Shown here in pieces: positions 24,041-38,243 of a stretch of 64,000 nucleotides of DNA. A program made the position numbers and the translations under genes. This DNA comes from Icerya purchasi (taxonomy: Eukaryota; Arthropoda; Insecta; Hemiptera; Monophlebidae): the NCBI GenBank assembly GCA_039619475.1, contig CM077116.1, forward strand, positions 148,941,088 to 149,005,087, in the 5' to 3' direction. Below the pieces are notes generated by a model, which was given only the letters and a program-made list of their open reading frames with translations, was not told where the DNA came from and searched no databases. The first letter of the stretch is position 1; each line of letters opens with the position of its first letter.

Positions 24041-27000
24041 GCAGCTCCAACGCCGTATAACGGAATGGTGGGTTCATTGAAGATGCAAAACTGGATTCGA
24101 AAATTAATTAATACTAGAAAATGATGTTAAATCAAATCCCAAAAACAGTTTTTTCCGTAACTTCGCGTTAATTTTTAAACATATAATTAATAAAAATAAA
24201 TGAAAGGGTGTTCCTGAAGATTTAGACATTCACTATTTCAGATTTGGCTGTTGACCGAAGCATTCAATTTGACCAACCCTGTAAAATAACTAACTAACTT
24301 TTTTTCGCTGTCGTCACTTATTCGGCTGTACCGTGTTTTGTCCGTTTTTCGCCCTTCCCCCCACTGCTACAGAGCTTGAACAATGTCTATTTTCTGTCCT
24401 GACCTATCTCAGCTTTGATGTGCAAGACGAGCCCCGTCAACCCTAGCGAGCACATTCGTTTCTATTCTCTACGCTCTAATTTTAATGAATATTTTTATCT
24501 ATTTTTACATATCAATATATACATTTCAACACACTTTCGAAAGCAACATATTTCAACTACTCTTTCATATGGCATCCTGTAAATTAAGCCAGTACAAAAG
24601 TAATGCGTTTAACAAAACAAACAAGCATGCAAAAATCTTAGAAATTAATGTGTTCGTAAAATTGAAACTTTTATAATCACCGTGCAGCTGAAGAATTTGC
24701 AACGTATACAATTTTCAGTGGTCCGCTAGAACCGATTAATTGCTTCTCCCGTAAGGTTCAAATACCTGACGGTGCTTGTTTAGCGGCAATCTTTTTGTCC
24801 GGGTTATGTTTATAAAAATTGCGAGCCTCTCGCTTAAGATAGTTCGGTTTTCCGCGATTTCGTTTTAAATATGTTCAGATGTGATATTCAACCTGATATG
24901 ATCGCGTATAATCGTTCTGCATATTAAAGATCACATTTTATGTGCATTTATGAGACTGGTTTAAAAATTTGAACATTATTTCAATGTTACTGAAATAACT
25001 AGAAATAGTCGAAAATTCGGAACATTTAAATAATGAACGGAACACTTAACGATGAGTGTGCCGATGAACAGATTAGTGTACGAAACACGCTATTTAAAGA
25101 ATGCCTGGCCAGATTTAATGAAGGATGGGCACATCGCGCTAGCGCATAAGTAATTTACGAAACAACAATGGTATCTGATTTGTCGTTTTTCGGTTCCGCT
25201 TTAAAACCGAGCGGAACAGACTAGCATTTTGTTTTTTCAAATGACATCTGAAAGTATCGATTTTTATCGGTTTTTTTTTTGGAACGAAGTTTTTTTACGC
25301 GGCTTGACGGTAGGAGTAAACTGACAAAAACGGCGAGATAACGAAAATCGCGTTATGCGTCGTCCGGCAGGCGATCTTCACTCTCGTTCTCTTTCACTTT
25401 GTCCCTTTCTATTATATACGGGTGTGTGTGGCGTGCGTGCGTTCGTGCGAGTATCGAGATTCGAGCAGCAAACATTGTGCGCGGTCAGCTGTATACGCTC
25501 AATTCTAAACACGTGTACATTTTATTGAATTTGAAAATTGGCGCGGTTTTTTTGTGCGACATTACCACACTTGAACGAGTCTGATGATTTATTTTTTATT
25601 TTTGTTTTAATTCATATACGAGATTTATAAATTGTGTGTCATTTTTTATCGTATACTTTATAAATGACTTTATACTTGTATATCTACCAAAAAATGAAAG
25701 GAGCTTTGTTCCTACCGGCTTTAGGTACCACTTATCTCTTATTTTTTTAAAACTTCGTGCCAATATAGCAATGACACTTTTTAGAACATGTTTTTACCTT
25801 TATTTGTGCTGCATTTTTGTATTTTTACGTTCATTATAATTTTTACCCTCCACTTTCCATTGAGTTTCATATTAAATATATAAGAGGCATTTTCAATGTA
25901 ATAAATGATTTTTGAGGGAGAATGTAGATGTTCAAAATATTTTCGCTGGAATCTTTTTGTATCTTTTTTAATTTTCCTCCACGATGAGTTCTACCAGGCG
26001 CCAAGTTTAGTCATTGCTGAGCCGTGTCAGTGTTTGTGCACATAAAGCTCATCGCGCTTTTTCCATCAAATCATCATTAGAAACAGATAAAACACGAGTT
26101 TCCAGTAATTTTTTATTTATCCCCGGCCGCTTTTAAAATGACCAAATACGAAATTTCGCGTTCCGATCGAGTTTTTCGCGCGGCGGTGGTACCTAACAAG
26201 TTTACACTCAAAAAGTCTACTGTGTGCGGCGCGAGGTATATTCTTATATAATCTTGAAGTGAGAGCTATTTATGTATTTATCCTCCGGAAAAATTGCGAA
26301 AGAATTTTTTCAGAGTCCAATACTATCATTATAACTATTAGCCATTAACAACATATAACTTTAGATTTACTTTTGAAGACCGCTATTATTATTTGTATCT
26401 AACATTTTACCTATCATTTGTCTTTTCCTAATTATAAATTATCCGGTATATCATTATTGACGTCTCTCTTTATCAATGCAGTCTTCTTCACATATCTCTC
26501 AGTCAGCTCCTATCGGGATAGTCGGTTAGGCAATGACGTTCCGTTCAGGTAGGACCTAGTTTTCTAATCTGGCTGTCGCACACTGAAACTGTCAAAAATT
26601 TCACTTGCGCTAGGTTAATGTTCATAGTTAACGTCCCCCCTCAAAAAAACCTATTTCTCATTTTAGCTCTTTTCTTACCCGTAGAAAACGTTAATAGTGT
26701 TTCTTTTTGTTTCCAAGTTTTACTTCTAGAATGGCGGATGCCGAATTTTTAGTAATTATTTTTTTCGCTAACGGACTCTAGTTTAACACTTGCGAAGAAA
26801 TGAACGAATTACAATAATTTTGCCTGCGCTATTTGGTCTGCTTCTATACCGACTTTTGAAAAAAAATACGCCTTCGTCACCGAACACAGGGGGGTATGCA
26901 TGCAGAAAAGTATATAACCTTTTGTTCAACTATTTAAACATCTAGAATAATACTGGTTAAATTTGTTATACACGAACAAACGCTGTCTCTTTTTTTGCTG

Positions 27001-29604
27001 TGCGTCCAGCGAACCGGCCTTACATAATTTTCATTTCTAATAATCGGATGTGTATTAACTTCTTACGGGAGAATTAACATTTGGGTTAATGTGTTCTTTC
27101 TTTTCTAGTGTACCAAAAAAAAAAAAAAAATAAAAATAAATAAAACTTATAATTATTATTTTAGACATGTAAATATCTATTATTAACTAGTTTATTATTA
27201 ATTTAATAGTAAAGTATCAAACTGTTAGGAAATTTTTAAACGGCAGGGCAGTAAAAAAAAAAAAAATACTACTTAAGCTACAGAATGGGCACGGGGAGAA
27301 TCTTTTTTGCCGAAGAAAAAAAAAAAAAAAAAAAACCTACCATTACAAAAACGAATGCATTAATAGACAATTTAATAATATTTCTATAAATGACCTCATA
27401 AATATGCGTATGTACGCGTGTGTCGAAACGTTACAATTTGGTTTTTTTGATGATTTGGTAAATTATCTCTACCACGGGATATATCTTATATTCAAGATTC
27501 TGTATACTCTTAGGAATGACGCTATTTTATTATTATCTTTTTAACTCATTATTATCGTTAAGTCTATTAGAAATTTTTAAATTCTGTATTACAAAAGTTT
27601 TCTACGCCAATTTTGTTTATCGAGCGGCCACAGGAAATACACTGAAATACATACGAATATAGAAATTACAACAGATTCTACGTATCTCTGTGTCATCCGA
27701 TGTCAAACGCTGAGTAGTCCGAATCCGATAATTACGATCGGCAAGGGTTTGCAAATTAAAATAAAAATTTTCTTTAATCAAGTCTCGGACGCGATACTTT
27801 AACCGATACTTTAACCGAACTTTGCGGAAATAACGGCCCGCAGTTTGCGAATTGCATAGTGGATACATTTTTTTAAAATGTATTCCGATAATCGTTGTGG
27901 GTACATTCGAGATATTTGTAAAACATATGCTCCTTCCTATTAACCCGTTTTTTTTTTTCTTCTTCTAACAATACCACCTCCATTCCATATATACGATAAA
28001 AAAGAAAATTTTAATTGCAATATTAAACAAAACCTTTTAACAATTAAAAAAAAAAAATACATACAAAAAAACAGATCCAGTGAATGCAATAAACACTCTT
28101 CTTCTGAAAAAAAAATCGAAGCACACTAATAGACGTGTTTTAAAAATTTTACTATACTCGTATGCATATTATAGTAGACAAGGAACTGGCCAAGCCAGTT
28201 ATAAACTCCTTCAGCTGATATACGGCTGGGAATAATTTTCTTCTTGCTGTTTGTCTCGCTCTATTCCTTTTGTTCTCTCTTTCGCTGATGTTATCCTCCT
28301 ACTCATTGTTACACATATTCCTAAGTACTAAACGTCATGAAAAAAAAAAAAAAGGTCAGTTAAACACTCATGGTTTCACACATATTTTAACCGCTGAGCT
28401 TCGCGGTCTTTTTTTTATTTTATACAGCATAATATAACGCACGAGGAAGATTCAGTTAACCGTTATACGTTGTCAGTGCACACTGATAACAACCGAAGCG
28501 ATAAGACGAACTTCAACGATGTTTTTTGTAGAGCAAAAAAATACGATATTAAATCTCAGGAGAAACCTATTTTTAACGAATAACATACCCCTAGCTAGTC
28601 ATAACGCTACACTAGTATTTTATCTCCCAAAGGACATTATTAATGCAGCGCGAATTCAATCGTTTGCACTATTCATCGTTGAATTCAATGCGACGTACAT
28701 CGAACGAAATAATACACAATAACGCGGGTTAGCAAAACGTACACCGTCTGTGTAAATTTGTGTGTAAGATAACCGTCATAAATAACAGTGCAATTCCATA
28801 ACGTAGCAACCCTTGGTGATTCCAAAATACGACTCCTATCGCAGCGGTAAATAATTGGATGCTGTGTTTTCATTGAAATGATAATAATTCCTAACCGAAT
28901 TCATCGGACGCAAATTACGATATGACTATACATCTCCCCAGTTATATCGTGTCGACAAATCAAAAACAAACAGCGACTACGAAAAATAATGGGTTGTGAT
29001 ATTACATAACTCTGGCTGACTCCTGTTTATTACGTAGCTCGTGTAAAATTCGACGAACGTTGTAAATTTAGCGGGAAAATTAGTTCAACCGTTATTAGTG
29101 GAAGACGTCGCCGTATGTTTTTTTTTTCTTTTTCTTAAATAGTTGCATAATGAAGTGTCGAGGTCATTGTAAAATACTTTTCAAGGCAGAAAATACTGAA
29201 CAATGCATTATTGTTTTATTACGGTAAAAAATTAGAATACAAAAAAGAAAAAATAAAAAGAAAAAATATAAAGGAAGAAAAAAAAACGATTAATTATACC
29301 AAGATAATCGAATTCAATTTTTCCTTTAGCCTAGTAAACGGAATTTTTTATTATGTTCGGTTATTTCAAAAACGTAAAAAAACTTCCAAAAATTTAAAGC
29401 GCACGAAAAACTATTTCATATTGAAAAATAAATAAAAATTTAATGCACAATTAAAAAATAAATTAATTGCACGAAAACCAAAAAAAATAAGAATACCGTT
29501 TTTTTTTGGTTGAATTTTTTTTCCCGGTACGTCAACTACGGACATTAACCCAGCGCGGGTGAAATTTATGGAAGTTACAATGTGCCGCAACGGAATATTC
29601 TATC
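24041..29604. other. Long AT-rich stretch without genes
   Basis: No supported exon or transposable element was recognised. A-runs occur near 27118, 27255, 27315, 28047 and 28341. The segment around 25300-25560 is slightly richer in CpG, without coding signal. The segment 29210-29460 is extremely A/K-codon rich and yields only low-complexity frames. Confidence 0.5.
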
Positions 29605-30175
29605 CGAACAAAACACCATCCTCCAACTTGAATTCCCTATGTACTAAATTTCATCGCAAACTTTGGTCAGATATTTACCCTTCCTCCTTTCGTAACGATC
29701 AATCCTTTTATCTGTCTGAATAACCTAATCTTCCTTCTGATCCTTTGGTTCTTTGAGTTCCCTCCACTTCCCCATTCTGTTATCATTTCTATGATTCGCT
29801 TGCGTTTTTGCCATTCTGCCCTTCCTTCCTCTCTTTTTCACTATCCCCTTGTTTCCTCTCTAAATTGTCTTCTCCATCACAACGAAGCGGTGGTTTGCGA
29901 CGTCAATCACATCTTTTTTGAATGTCCATTCCTTTCTGTTGAACGTTATATTCTATATTCTTCTCTGCTGAAACTCAACCTACTCCTTCCTTATTGTGCA
30001 CCTTATATTTTGTCCTTCTCCTCGCCATCCATTACTTCATCCGTTAGTTCCTTTATATTGTCCATATCTGACCGAATCAAAATTTAACTGACGGTTCTTT
30101 TCTTTCTTGTTGTTTCTGGGTGTAGGTTCTTAGCAGACGTGCCCAAAAGGGGGATATAAAAAAAAAAAAAAACAA
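29605..30175 (+). mobile_element. 5'-truncated LINE tail, same family, copy 2
   Basis: The frame aligns with copy 1: FHRKLWSDIYPSSF, then a stop, then IRLRFCHSALPSSLF, CDVNHIFFEC and ISDRIKI-stop. The 3' tail GTTTCTGGGTGTAGGTTCTT is followed by poly-A. It starts further downstream in the protein than copies 3 and 4, consistent with 5' truncation during target-primed reverse transcription. Confidence 0.85.
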
Positions 30176-33100
30176 ACAAAACACCAAACTAATTACGCTA
30201 CGGCAGCTGGCTTGAATGAAAAATTGAAAAATGCTAATTTTTCGTACGAAAAAAAATTGTTTTTATTTTTTATTTTTACAGTACTAAGTGGAAACAAAAA
30301 ATTTCTTTTTTTCATTATAATTTCGTAAATAGAAAATACTACTTTTTTAGTTCGCGATTTTTTCTATGCATTAAAGAAGGCTTTAGAACAAAGAATTATC
30401 GCATCGGATTTTCGTTTTTTATTGAAGCAAATCCCTCCTCTATCATTATATTACAAATACCCTAATATCCGCTATTACATGAAACGAGGTAAAAAAAAAA
30501 AAAAAAAGGGAAATCGTTAAAATAAGATGTTTAAAAATAACTAATTATGTACAACGTGGCAGTGATCGAAGTGTACCCCGCCAAAACACTAAAGTAAGAT
30601 CACACGGTCTCCTTTCATACTGTACACATAGTATTATTATTATTTTTTTTTTGATTTATTAATTAAATTTACGATTATTATGATAAATATAGGCAGTTAT
30701 GTTAAATTTTACATTATAAAGTTACCTACACAAATTTTTCTTGATCCTCTGGCCATTGAGAGTGCAGAATTAGCAATATATACAAATTCATAAATTCTAC
30801 GTATCCTATTGTCCCGTTGTCTGACCAAATGTCTGCAAAAATTGTCGGGCCCCAGTGATCAGTTGGAGTAGTTGAATTATAATGAACGTTTCATTAATCA
30901 CTTCACTCTGACTTTGCGGTAACTTAAAGCTCGACAGTTAATCAAGACGGTGCAGGTAACAATTCGTGAGTGGAACTAAAAAACTAAGCAGTCACCAGAA
31001 AGAAGTTAAAACCCTGGGTGACTACCGATCAAAAAGGCCTTCGGCTGTTTTTTCTTCGATTCTTCGTTTGTCCGATCAACGATCATCGTCTATTTCCAAA
31101 AGGACAGTGCGCATTTCATTCAACGTCGATCCGCAAAGTGGTGTACATTCATAGCTATGAACGAATCAGGATCTTACAGACTATAATATCGCATTCTTGC
31201 TCTCATTTACCGTTAATTAATAGGTTAATTTTCTGTATTGTATTTGTATCGTGTAATGAGCACGTTACAATATAATATCGTACGTAAAATTTTTAGCGCA
31301 AAGCTAGGAAATAATATTATTTTCCCTTCACTTTGCTAATATTTATAACGCGTTCAATTAATTTAAAAAAAAAAAAGCTTAATTTACGGTCTGAAATTTG
31401 ATTTAAACGCTTACGCACATCAAGTACTAATAACAAAATATAATCAACCTATAATTCCGCCACAGACTATTTATTATTTTTGCTAGAATACTTGTTTCGA
31501 ATTCTATACGCGTGTAAAACGCGAGATGTTGCATTGTGTGAGCTTGCCGAATTTGTATAACAATTAAAATCTAGATTTTTTATGTAATACGTAGTTTTTG
31601 TTACATAAGCAAAAAGGTACCGAATAATATATTTGTCTGCGTTACGTGGTTGAAGTAAACGGTACAAAAGCGTGATGATGGATGGGACCTGCACAACTTA
31701 TTCTAAAAATAAAACAACCGAAGACTAGTATTATTATAGTTGTGTGTCTGCGTTTTACTTTTCTTTTTCGATAAAAAATTATTCGTCGCATCGTTCACTT
31801 TTCAAATTTTACCGGACATCTCAGTTCAGATATTCCCGCAGGGAGGCGATTAGACCGACAATATCGCGATGCGGCAAACAAATCCGGAAAATATATATCT
31901 TCCAGAGGTTAATCGGTGCGTTTAATGAAATTGCATAAACAGAACGTAAAAAAATTTAACAAATCGAAATATCCACAACACAGTGACCTCGTCAGATGTT
32001 CGTTCAATGAACGGAGAAAAATTAACTATACGATTACGCTCCGGTGTAAACTGCGTTATCAAACGCGTTTATTTGAACTATGTAAGATATTGAACTGCGA
32101 ATGTTTTTCTAGCGTATAGGACATGGAACAGAAGTTCCACATCACCTTTTTTAAAGCAATAATGAAATGTTAACATTACGGAAAACATACAACTCGAACA
32201 ATAGAAAGGTGATTTTAATATTATCCGGTTTATCAAAGTATTTATAAAAAAAAAAAAGAAAAAGAAAAAGAAAAAAAAAACAATTTAAATTCTTTTCAAT
32301 TTCAACTTTTTTCTCTAAAAGTACTAACAACTAATCTTTATGAAATGCAGAATTTTCTTTTCTTAGCAGGTGTGAAGATCATCATTAGAGGTGCGAAATA
32401 TAATAAAAAGAACTGGGAAACCCTGACAGAGAAAGATGTGTGAAAATCTAACAATACATATTCGGTTTTTAAAAGTGTAATATTCTCGTCCCCTTCTCCT
32501 TTAATTTCTTTACTAATCATAATGTTTTGTTAATATTCCGACACTGGCTCTTTCAGCGGACAAACTAAGAACCTATGCTTATTATTATTAGAATCGGTGT
32601 CGTTTGCTTACGTTTTTATAGGGCGGTAAGGCGTAAAAATCAGAAAGAACAGAAAACTTCACGCTCGTGTTTTTATATTATTTCGCGTATTCATTTTCGA
32701 AATCCCGAAACGGTCATGGTCAAACACTTTAAAAACCTCTCGATAATGGTGTTGATCGTAGAAGAGGAAATAAACGTGTTCGCTCTCTTGCTGCATTCGA
32801 GCGGCCGCAAAATACCGAGAACGTCTCTATGGTTCACAAGACAAAATGCACGGAAGCTCGGAATTCACTCGCTCTTCTTGAAACAAGTATATCATACGGA
32901 GAGCCTACCATGCAGCCTCCAAGGCGGTTAATAATGATCTGAATCGGTACAATGGATCAAAGAATCGCCGGAATGAAGTCGAATAATAACGGAGAAATTC
33001 ATCATTCCATATACGCAATTACAGTTTTCAAGGCTTCTTCTAGCTATTTTCTAAGAATCCGAATTCCCTCATCTAACTTACTTCCATTATCTCACCATAC

Positions 33101-33860
33101 ACGTCTGACCAACAAACTCGGTCGCCCGCAAATATATGCTTTATACCGAAATTTCCGTGTGCACACACCGCCGCGTCTGTGCATAAGTGCGCGAGTGTCT
33201 CTGCTGAGTGACCGGAAGACGTGTGGTGTACCCTCTCTTTCCGGTACCTTCAACATTTCAGCTTCAAAATTTAGCCGGTTCATAATCTCAGGTCGGTAAT
33301 CTTAATTTCTTCAAGAGGAAAATACATCGTATCTTCTAAACGCGTGACTTTTTAATTTCGTTTTCTTAGAATCCAAGATTGCTCTCTTTTCTAAGAGCGT
33401 TCACAGAAGAAAATGCGTTCAGATTTAATCCCTCCTACACCGATATCCCATTATGCTACTACTGCAATGGTTACTTAAATAGTCTGTATCCTCTCCTCTG
33501 TCTACAACCTACCCAATATTTTGCAGTGGTACAAAGGTGGAAAAACGGTAAAGGACGCTTCGGAAACTAGGGCGAATAAACTACGAGAATTAAAATTAAA
33601 TACGAAATTACAGCAATCGGTACATACATATGTTAAAATGATAAAAAAACAAAAAAAAAAAAAAAAACGTGTAAGTAAACATGTCCGCTTTTGCCATATA
33701 AAAGCAAATAAATTCAAAACCAGTTATAATTATAGTTTTCCATTTAACTGAACAATTTTTATTCAACGGATTTTTTTAGAAATATGTTAACTTATCGAAG
33801 TGTATCTCATCATTCGGGACAGCTTCTTTAAAAATAGGCTCTTTTTAAAAACGGGCTTTT
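30176..33860. other. AT-rich DNA without supported genes
   Basis: Frames of 118 and 115 codons on the plus strand (32575-32931 and 32952-33299) have fairly even codon use but no recognisable domain, no splice context and no homologue I know, so they are not called. A-rich runs occur near 30490-30508 and 32247-32280. Confidence 0.45.
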
Positions 33861-34740
33861 TGTTCCATCTTCTCCGTGCGGAACTTTATGCCATTCTTCG
33901 GACAGTTATATTTATTTCCTCAACTCGATACTCTGATAGATACCTAATCATTCCGGGATTCCAAAAGTGATCTTCAGGCTATATCCTCTCCCTTTTCCTC
34001 ATATTCCCTTGACTTTATTGTTTTCCGTATACGTTCTCTCATCTGTAGTCTTTCTCTTTCCCATTCCATTTCCATCGACCTTCTTTGAGTCCAAGTGTTA
34101 TGTAAGTATTGATGGTAACGAGGCGGTGGATTCCTTAGCACACTCAGCGTTACGCTCTTCACATTTTATTAAAAAAATTCCTGGACACAACATACTTCCC
34201 CTCTCCAGAAGGATGTATGTCAGACTTTGGTCGGATGTATATCCTCGCTCCTTCTCTAATATCCTAACTCATTTTACTATTCAGCCTAGACCTCCTTCTT
34301 GTTCTTGGATCTATTATTTTCCTACCCTTAAACGTTTTTTCATTATTGCTATCTGCCGTCTGCGTTTCAATCATATTTTGCTCTTATCCTCACGGTATCG
34401 TTTTGCTCTTTCCCCATTCCCTTATTGTCCTTTGCACTCTAGCGGCTGTACTTTCGTTTGTGATTCTGACCGCGTGCTGTTTGAATACTCCAATCTTTCC
34501 TTCGAACGTGTAATATCCTGTACGCTCAGCTATTAAAGCTGGATTTCCCTACTCCCTATAATGCTTCCTTTATCTTACTTTTCCGTTTTCAAAGGTGGGT
34601 TTCCTATTCATGCCTCTTTTTTTTTTTTCATCTATCTCAAACCAGATTAAAATTTAATTTCTAATATAGTCCCCGGTTGTCCTGGGTAGCTGCCCTCGGT
34701 TGGCCGAACCCCCCACAAAAAAACAATAAAAAAAAAAAAA
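33861..34740 (+). mobile_element. 5'-truncated LINE tail, same family, copy 3
   Basis: It begins upstream of the other plus-strand copies: DSKS-DLQAI-like and SIDGNEAVDSLAHSA segments of the RNase H domain are readable in two frames. These are followed by VRLWSDVYPRSF, CRLRFNHILLLSSRYRF and the Cys/His cluster region. The 3' tail reads CCTGGGTAGCTGCCCTCGG, then poly-A. Frameshifts and stops are present. Confidence 0.85.
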
Positions 34741-34999
34741 CGGTTTTTTAAAAATAATTCTGGAGTTAAGAGTAAATAAAACGGAAACGTTGGCCTGAAT
34801 AATAGCAGTTCTAAGGGGAGTCGATTTTCTTTTATTTTTATCGTTTTTTTTGACTCAATAACGCGTAATAATTAAATTTAAAAACCCGAACCATTACGAC
34901 TGGCAAATAAGAATATCTAATATTTATTTTTAAAATTAAAAAAAAAAAAATCCATAAAGGAACGAGAACAATCTCATCTATTGTAGTTTGAAAACTTAT

Positions 35000-35400
35000 A
35001 TACAAATCCACTTTATAATCTTCTTCTTCTTTCGGTGCCATGACCGTTCTCGATCTTAGGCTCATCTGATAGCAAGCTTGGTTAATTCTTTGTAGGCACC
35101 CCTATCCTTTGCTGTGTGGAACAGTTCTTCAACACTGCAACCTGTCCATGTCTGTAGGTTCTTGAACCAAGATAATCTTGTTCGTCCAACTCTTCTTTTT
35201 CCTTCCACCTTTCCCATCAATATATTCTGCAGTAATGTGTACTTCGGCCCACGCACACATGACCGAAGTATTCTATTTTTCTTTTTTTGACAGTGTCAAT
35301 CAGCTCCTTTTCTTTTCTCATCGTCTGTAATACCTCAGCGTTTGTCCACGGAATCCTGAGTAAGCGTCTATAACACCAGACGCTTCTCCGTGACTATAAG
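35000..35400 (-). mobile_element. C-terminal tail of an RTE-like endonuclease/reverse-transcriptase LINE
   Basis: The minus strand reads RRLLRIPWTNAEVLQTM, then KKRKIEYFGHV, RGPKYTLLQNILMGKVEGKR and RVGRTRLSWFKNLQTW, ending at a TGA near 35062. This is the conserved C-terminal signature of insect endonuclease-reverse transcriptase LINEs. The 3' end has the repeated GAAGAAGAAG that often terminates such elements. One frameshift separates the first two segments. It is a different subfamily from the fragment at 22895-24040. Confidence 0.8.
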
Positions 35401-36094
35401 ATCATGTAAATGTAATAAAAAAAAAAAAAAAAAAAAAGAAAAAAAAAGAGGGTATCTAAATGAACAATACTATGTTCATGTACCTTTTTATTCGATAATT
35501 AATATCTAGTCATTTACGGAAAATTTTCAGCTCCATAAGCCATCCGGAGAGGTTAGCGTATATATTTAACTGATTTAACTTAAAAAAATGAAACCGTTTC
35601 AATGATTAAGAGAATATTTAGTCTATTTTCGACAATTATCGTAATAACGATTAACCGCTTCACTTTAGGACACATGTGGCTGCTAAACACAGTCTACTGA
35701 TGGCCTTACACGAGAGAAAATTAAGACGCGCTAATTGCATCAGAAACATCACATCGTATGCTCGCGCGTGCCACTTTTGATGATCACTTTTAAAACTACA
35801 TATTTAGTTGGAACCAATGCGACATTGCGATATTATCGAAACTATTTAATTTCATATCACGCTCGTAACGACGACTTAAACTTATACTCCAAAAAGGAAT
35901 CGACTTACCGCTTCGCCACTTTGTTAGGCCGAAAATGATACAATTACTTACAATAACTTTAAGATGTATCCTTTCCACTTGTAGATCCGTCGGTATAAGT
36001 ACACTATAGCCGAGCATGATGATTTATTCTTTTTCCAATGTAACATCTGGTTAATCATTCTTAATCGGTAGAACACTTTAAATATTCTGCTCAC
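35401..36094. other. AT-rich DNA, nothing identified
   Basis: Poly-A with AAAAAG repeats at about 35417-35450, then unremarkable sequence. Confidence 0.5.
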
Positions 36095-36575
36095 GGTGCA
36101 CATTATCTTCGGATACGGATCCGGAACTGAATCGCAGGCAACTGCGCCCCGGACAAGTATCCATTCGGACTCGTATGGATCATTCGGTCTTTACGTACAC
36201 AATACAGTCAAAATTTGGAAATAGTTTGCACCGGTTGTCTACACAGTGTACTCAATGTTAGATTGTGTGTGTTAGAAAAAGAGGAATTGCAAAAATGCAA
36301 GAGTATAATCATACAGAGAGTTGCGTTTACAGATATCTTTTTTCACTTTTCTAGCTGATCCGTTCTGCCTCAGATAAAAAAGGTCGGACAGTTTATTCTT
36401 CTCCGTTCAAGGTCTACATTTTAGCTTCTGCAGTGGAATGAACCTGGATCTGTAACAACATTCATCGATTTAATTTGCAAATGCTGGGTCAGAGTTGTGG
36501 ACACGTGTCCGGAACTGTAGTCGGAACTGTAGATACGTGTCACAACAGAAATCAAAATATTCGGTCTGTAAACTC
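36095..36575 (+). mobile_element. Decayed copy of the non-autonomous hAT family
   Basis: It shares TTCGGATACGGATCCGGAAC at its left with the element at 46327, and GAACCTGGATCT ... GGAACTGTAGTCGGA ... GATACGTGTC at its right with the other end of that element. The middle is shorter, and its terminal inverted repeats are no longer clear. Confidence 0.7.
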
Positions 36576-36610
36576 ATGCATGTACACACATATATATATA
36601 TATATATATA

Positions 36611-37057
36611 AAAACTCGGCCATTTTGGCCTCGCAAGGGGCTGTGCCCCTTGACCCCTGTTGTTTTTATTTTTGCCTCTTTCTCTTCTATACTTTGTATA
36701 AAATGATCAAAATTTACAACGTAACTGGCATCAACACAAAAATCCTATTCTAACATTTAACTTTCATTATATAAAATTAAGACATTTTTTCGTTACATTT
36801 TTCGTTACATAAACAATAACAAAAATCCTATAAAATATAACAAACGTTACATAAAATTGGGACATTTTGCGTTACACAAAATTGGGACATTTTGCGTTAC
36901 ACAAAATTGGGACATTTTTCGTTACACAAAATTGGGACATTTTGCGTTACACAAAATTGGGACATTTTTCGTTACACAAAATTGGGACATTTTTCGTTAC
37001 ATAAAATTGGGACATTTTTTCGAATGAGGGGTAGCCTAAGAACTACGTTGTAATTAA
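36611..37057 (+). mobile_element. (TA)n-bordered non-autonomous repeat, copy C
   Basis: It starts AAAACTCGGCC after (TA)n and carries a perfect hairpin CAAGGGGC-TGT-GCCCCTTG. Like copy B, it ends GGGTAGCCTAAGAACTACG before another TA-rich tract. Its length differs from the other copies mainly because of a 25-bp minisatellite at 36845-37019. Confidence 0.85.
36845..37019 (+). repeat. Seven-unit 25-bp minisatellite inside copy C
   Basis: Seven consecutive 25-base units begin CGTTACAYAAAATTGGGACA. They start at 36845, 36870, 36895, 36920, 36945, 36970 and 36995 and differ only at a few positions. The homologous site holds two units in copy B and one in copy A. Confidence 0.95.
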
Positions 37058-38243
37058 TATGTATATATACATGTATAAAATATACAAAATAGAAAAATGA
37101 AATGTTTTCGTTTGCTACTTGTGTGTACATAATCTATTTCGATATTTTTTTCAGTATAAGTGATCTTAGTTCAAATCAAATACCATACTGTGTGATAAGT
37201 GAGTTGTAACGATGTTAAAATCATTTTATTCGAATACGGTTCGAACAGTCACAATATGCTTTGGAATACCTTATAATTAGCGTAAGAAATTTGTGTATTG
37301 TACACACATACTGTGATTACTTCAATACATCAGTAAAATTGTTTTTATAAATTTCAGTTTATATGTATTACTAACATGTGATTTAAGAAAAGTTTGGAAA
37401 AATCCATGAGCATTTTTATCGCACACATAAAAACAAATGCCCCGATGTAAATAAATGCAAGAATGAAAGAAAAGTTTACAAGCCGGAGCAAAGCTGTACC
37501 GATGTCAGCAAACCATCAAATTAAAAATTACAGTAACAAATTAAACGCTCGCAATAAAACCTATTAATGTCGTCGAATGGTTACAGTAAATCGACATTCA
37601 GCAATTTTCAAAAAACTATTCTTCCGATAAATTTGCAATAGTTTCTAAGCAAATCATTTTATCGGTAATCGATAAATCATCGTTTTAAAACTGAAATTGA
37701 TTTTTTTTTCACCATTTATAAGAAACAAATAATAAACTGATAAGATTGCTCGTCGCGAACTCGTTAGTTATTTCTGCGAATTCCATCGCTGGAATTCGGT
37801 TATTTTATCTCGTGGTAATAATAAGCGTGAATTTAAATTTAATATATCATCATTTCATATTCCATACTCGTTAAAATTTATTCGTAGTTTTTCACGTAAA
37901 CATTTCCGTCAAAACTTAAAGTATACAAATAAAACATCGACGTGATTACAAATTTTAAGATTAATGCCTTACCGTCAGTATTGTCAATATCGTTCCTTGC
38001 CAATTATAAGACACCCGACAACATTCTTTTTGCTGCAATTATCTCTCTCCATTCCTTCTACTTTTTTCTTTCTTTCTTTCGTTTACATTTTTCTATCACT
38101 TCTATTCATTTTCCCTACGATTTTTTATAACGAAAACATAAGCGCATTACTTCACTTCAGCGCGTAATGGAGAATTAATTCAGTCGCATTAACCTTCAGG
38201 AAGGAAATAAATATAAAAATGATGAGAATAAAGAAAAAGTTGC
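37058..38243. other. AT-rich DNA, nothing identified
   Basis: No gene or repeat family recognised. Confidence 0.5.

Noticed and set aside
32575..33299. Two adjacent plus-strand frames of 118 and 115 codons
   Set aside because: No domain, no similarity I recognise, and no splice sites or start context.
36845..37019. Seven regularly spaced 25-bp units considered as a CRISPR array
   Set aside because: The units are directly adjacent with no unique spacers and sit inside a eukaryotic repeat element, so it is a minisatellite.
37180..37260. GGTTCGAAC motif resembling a tRNA T-arm
   Set aside because: No acceptor, D or anticodon arm could be folded around it.
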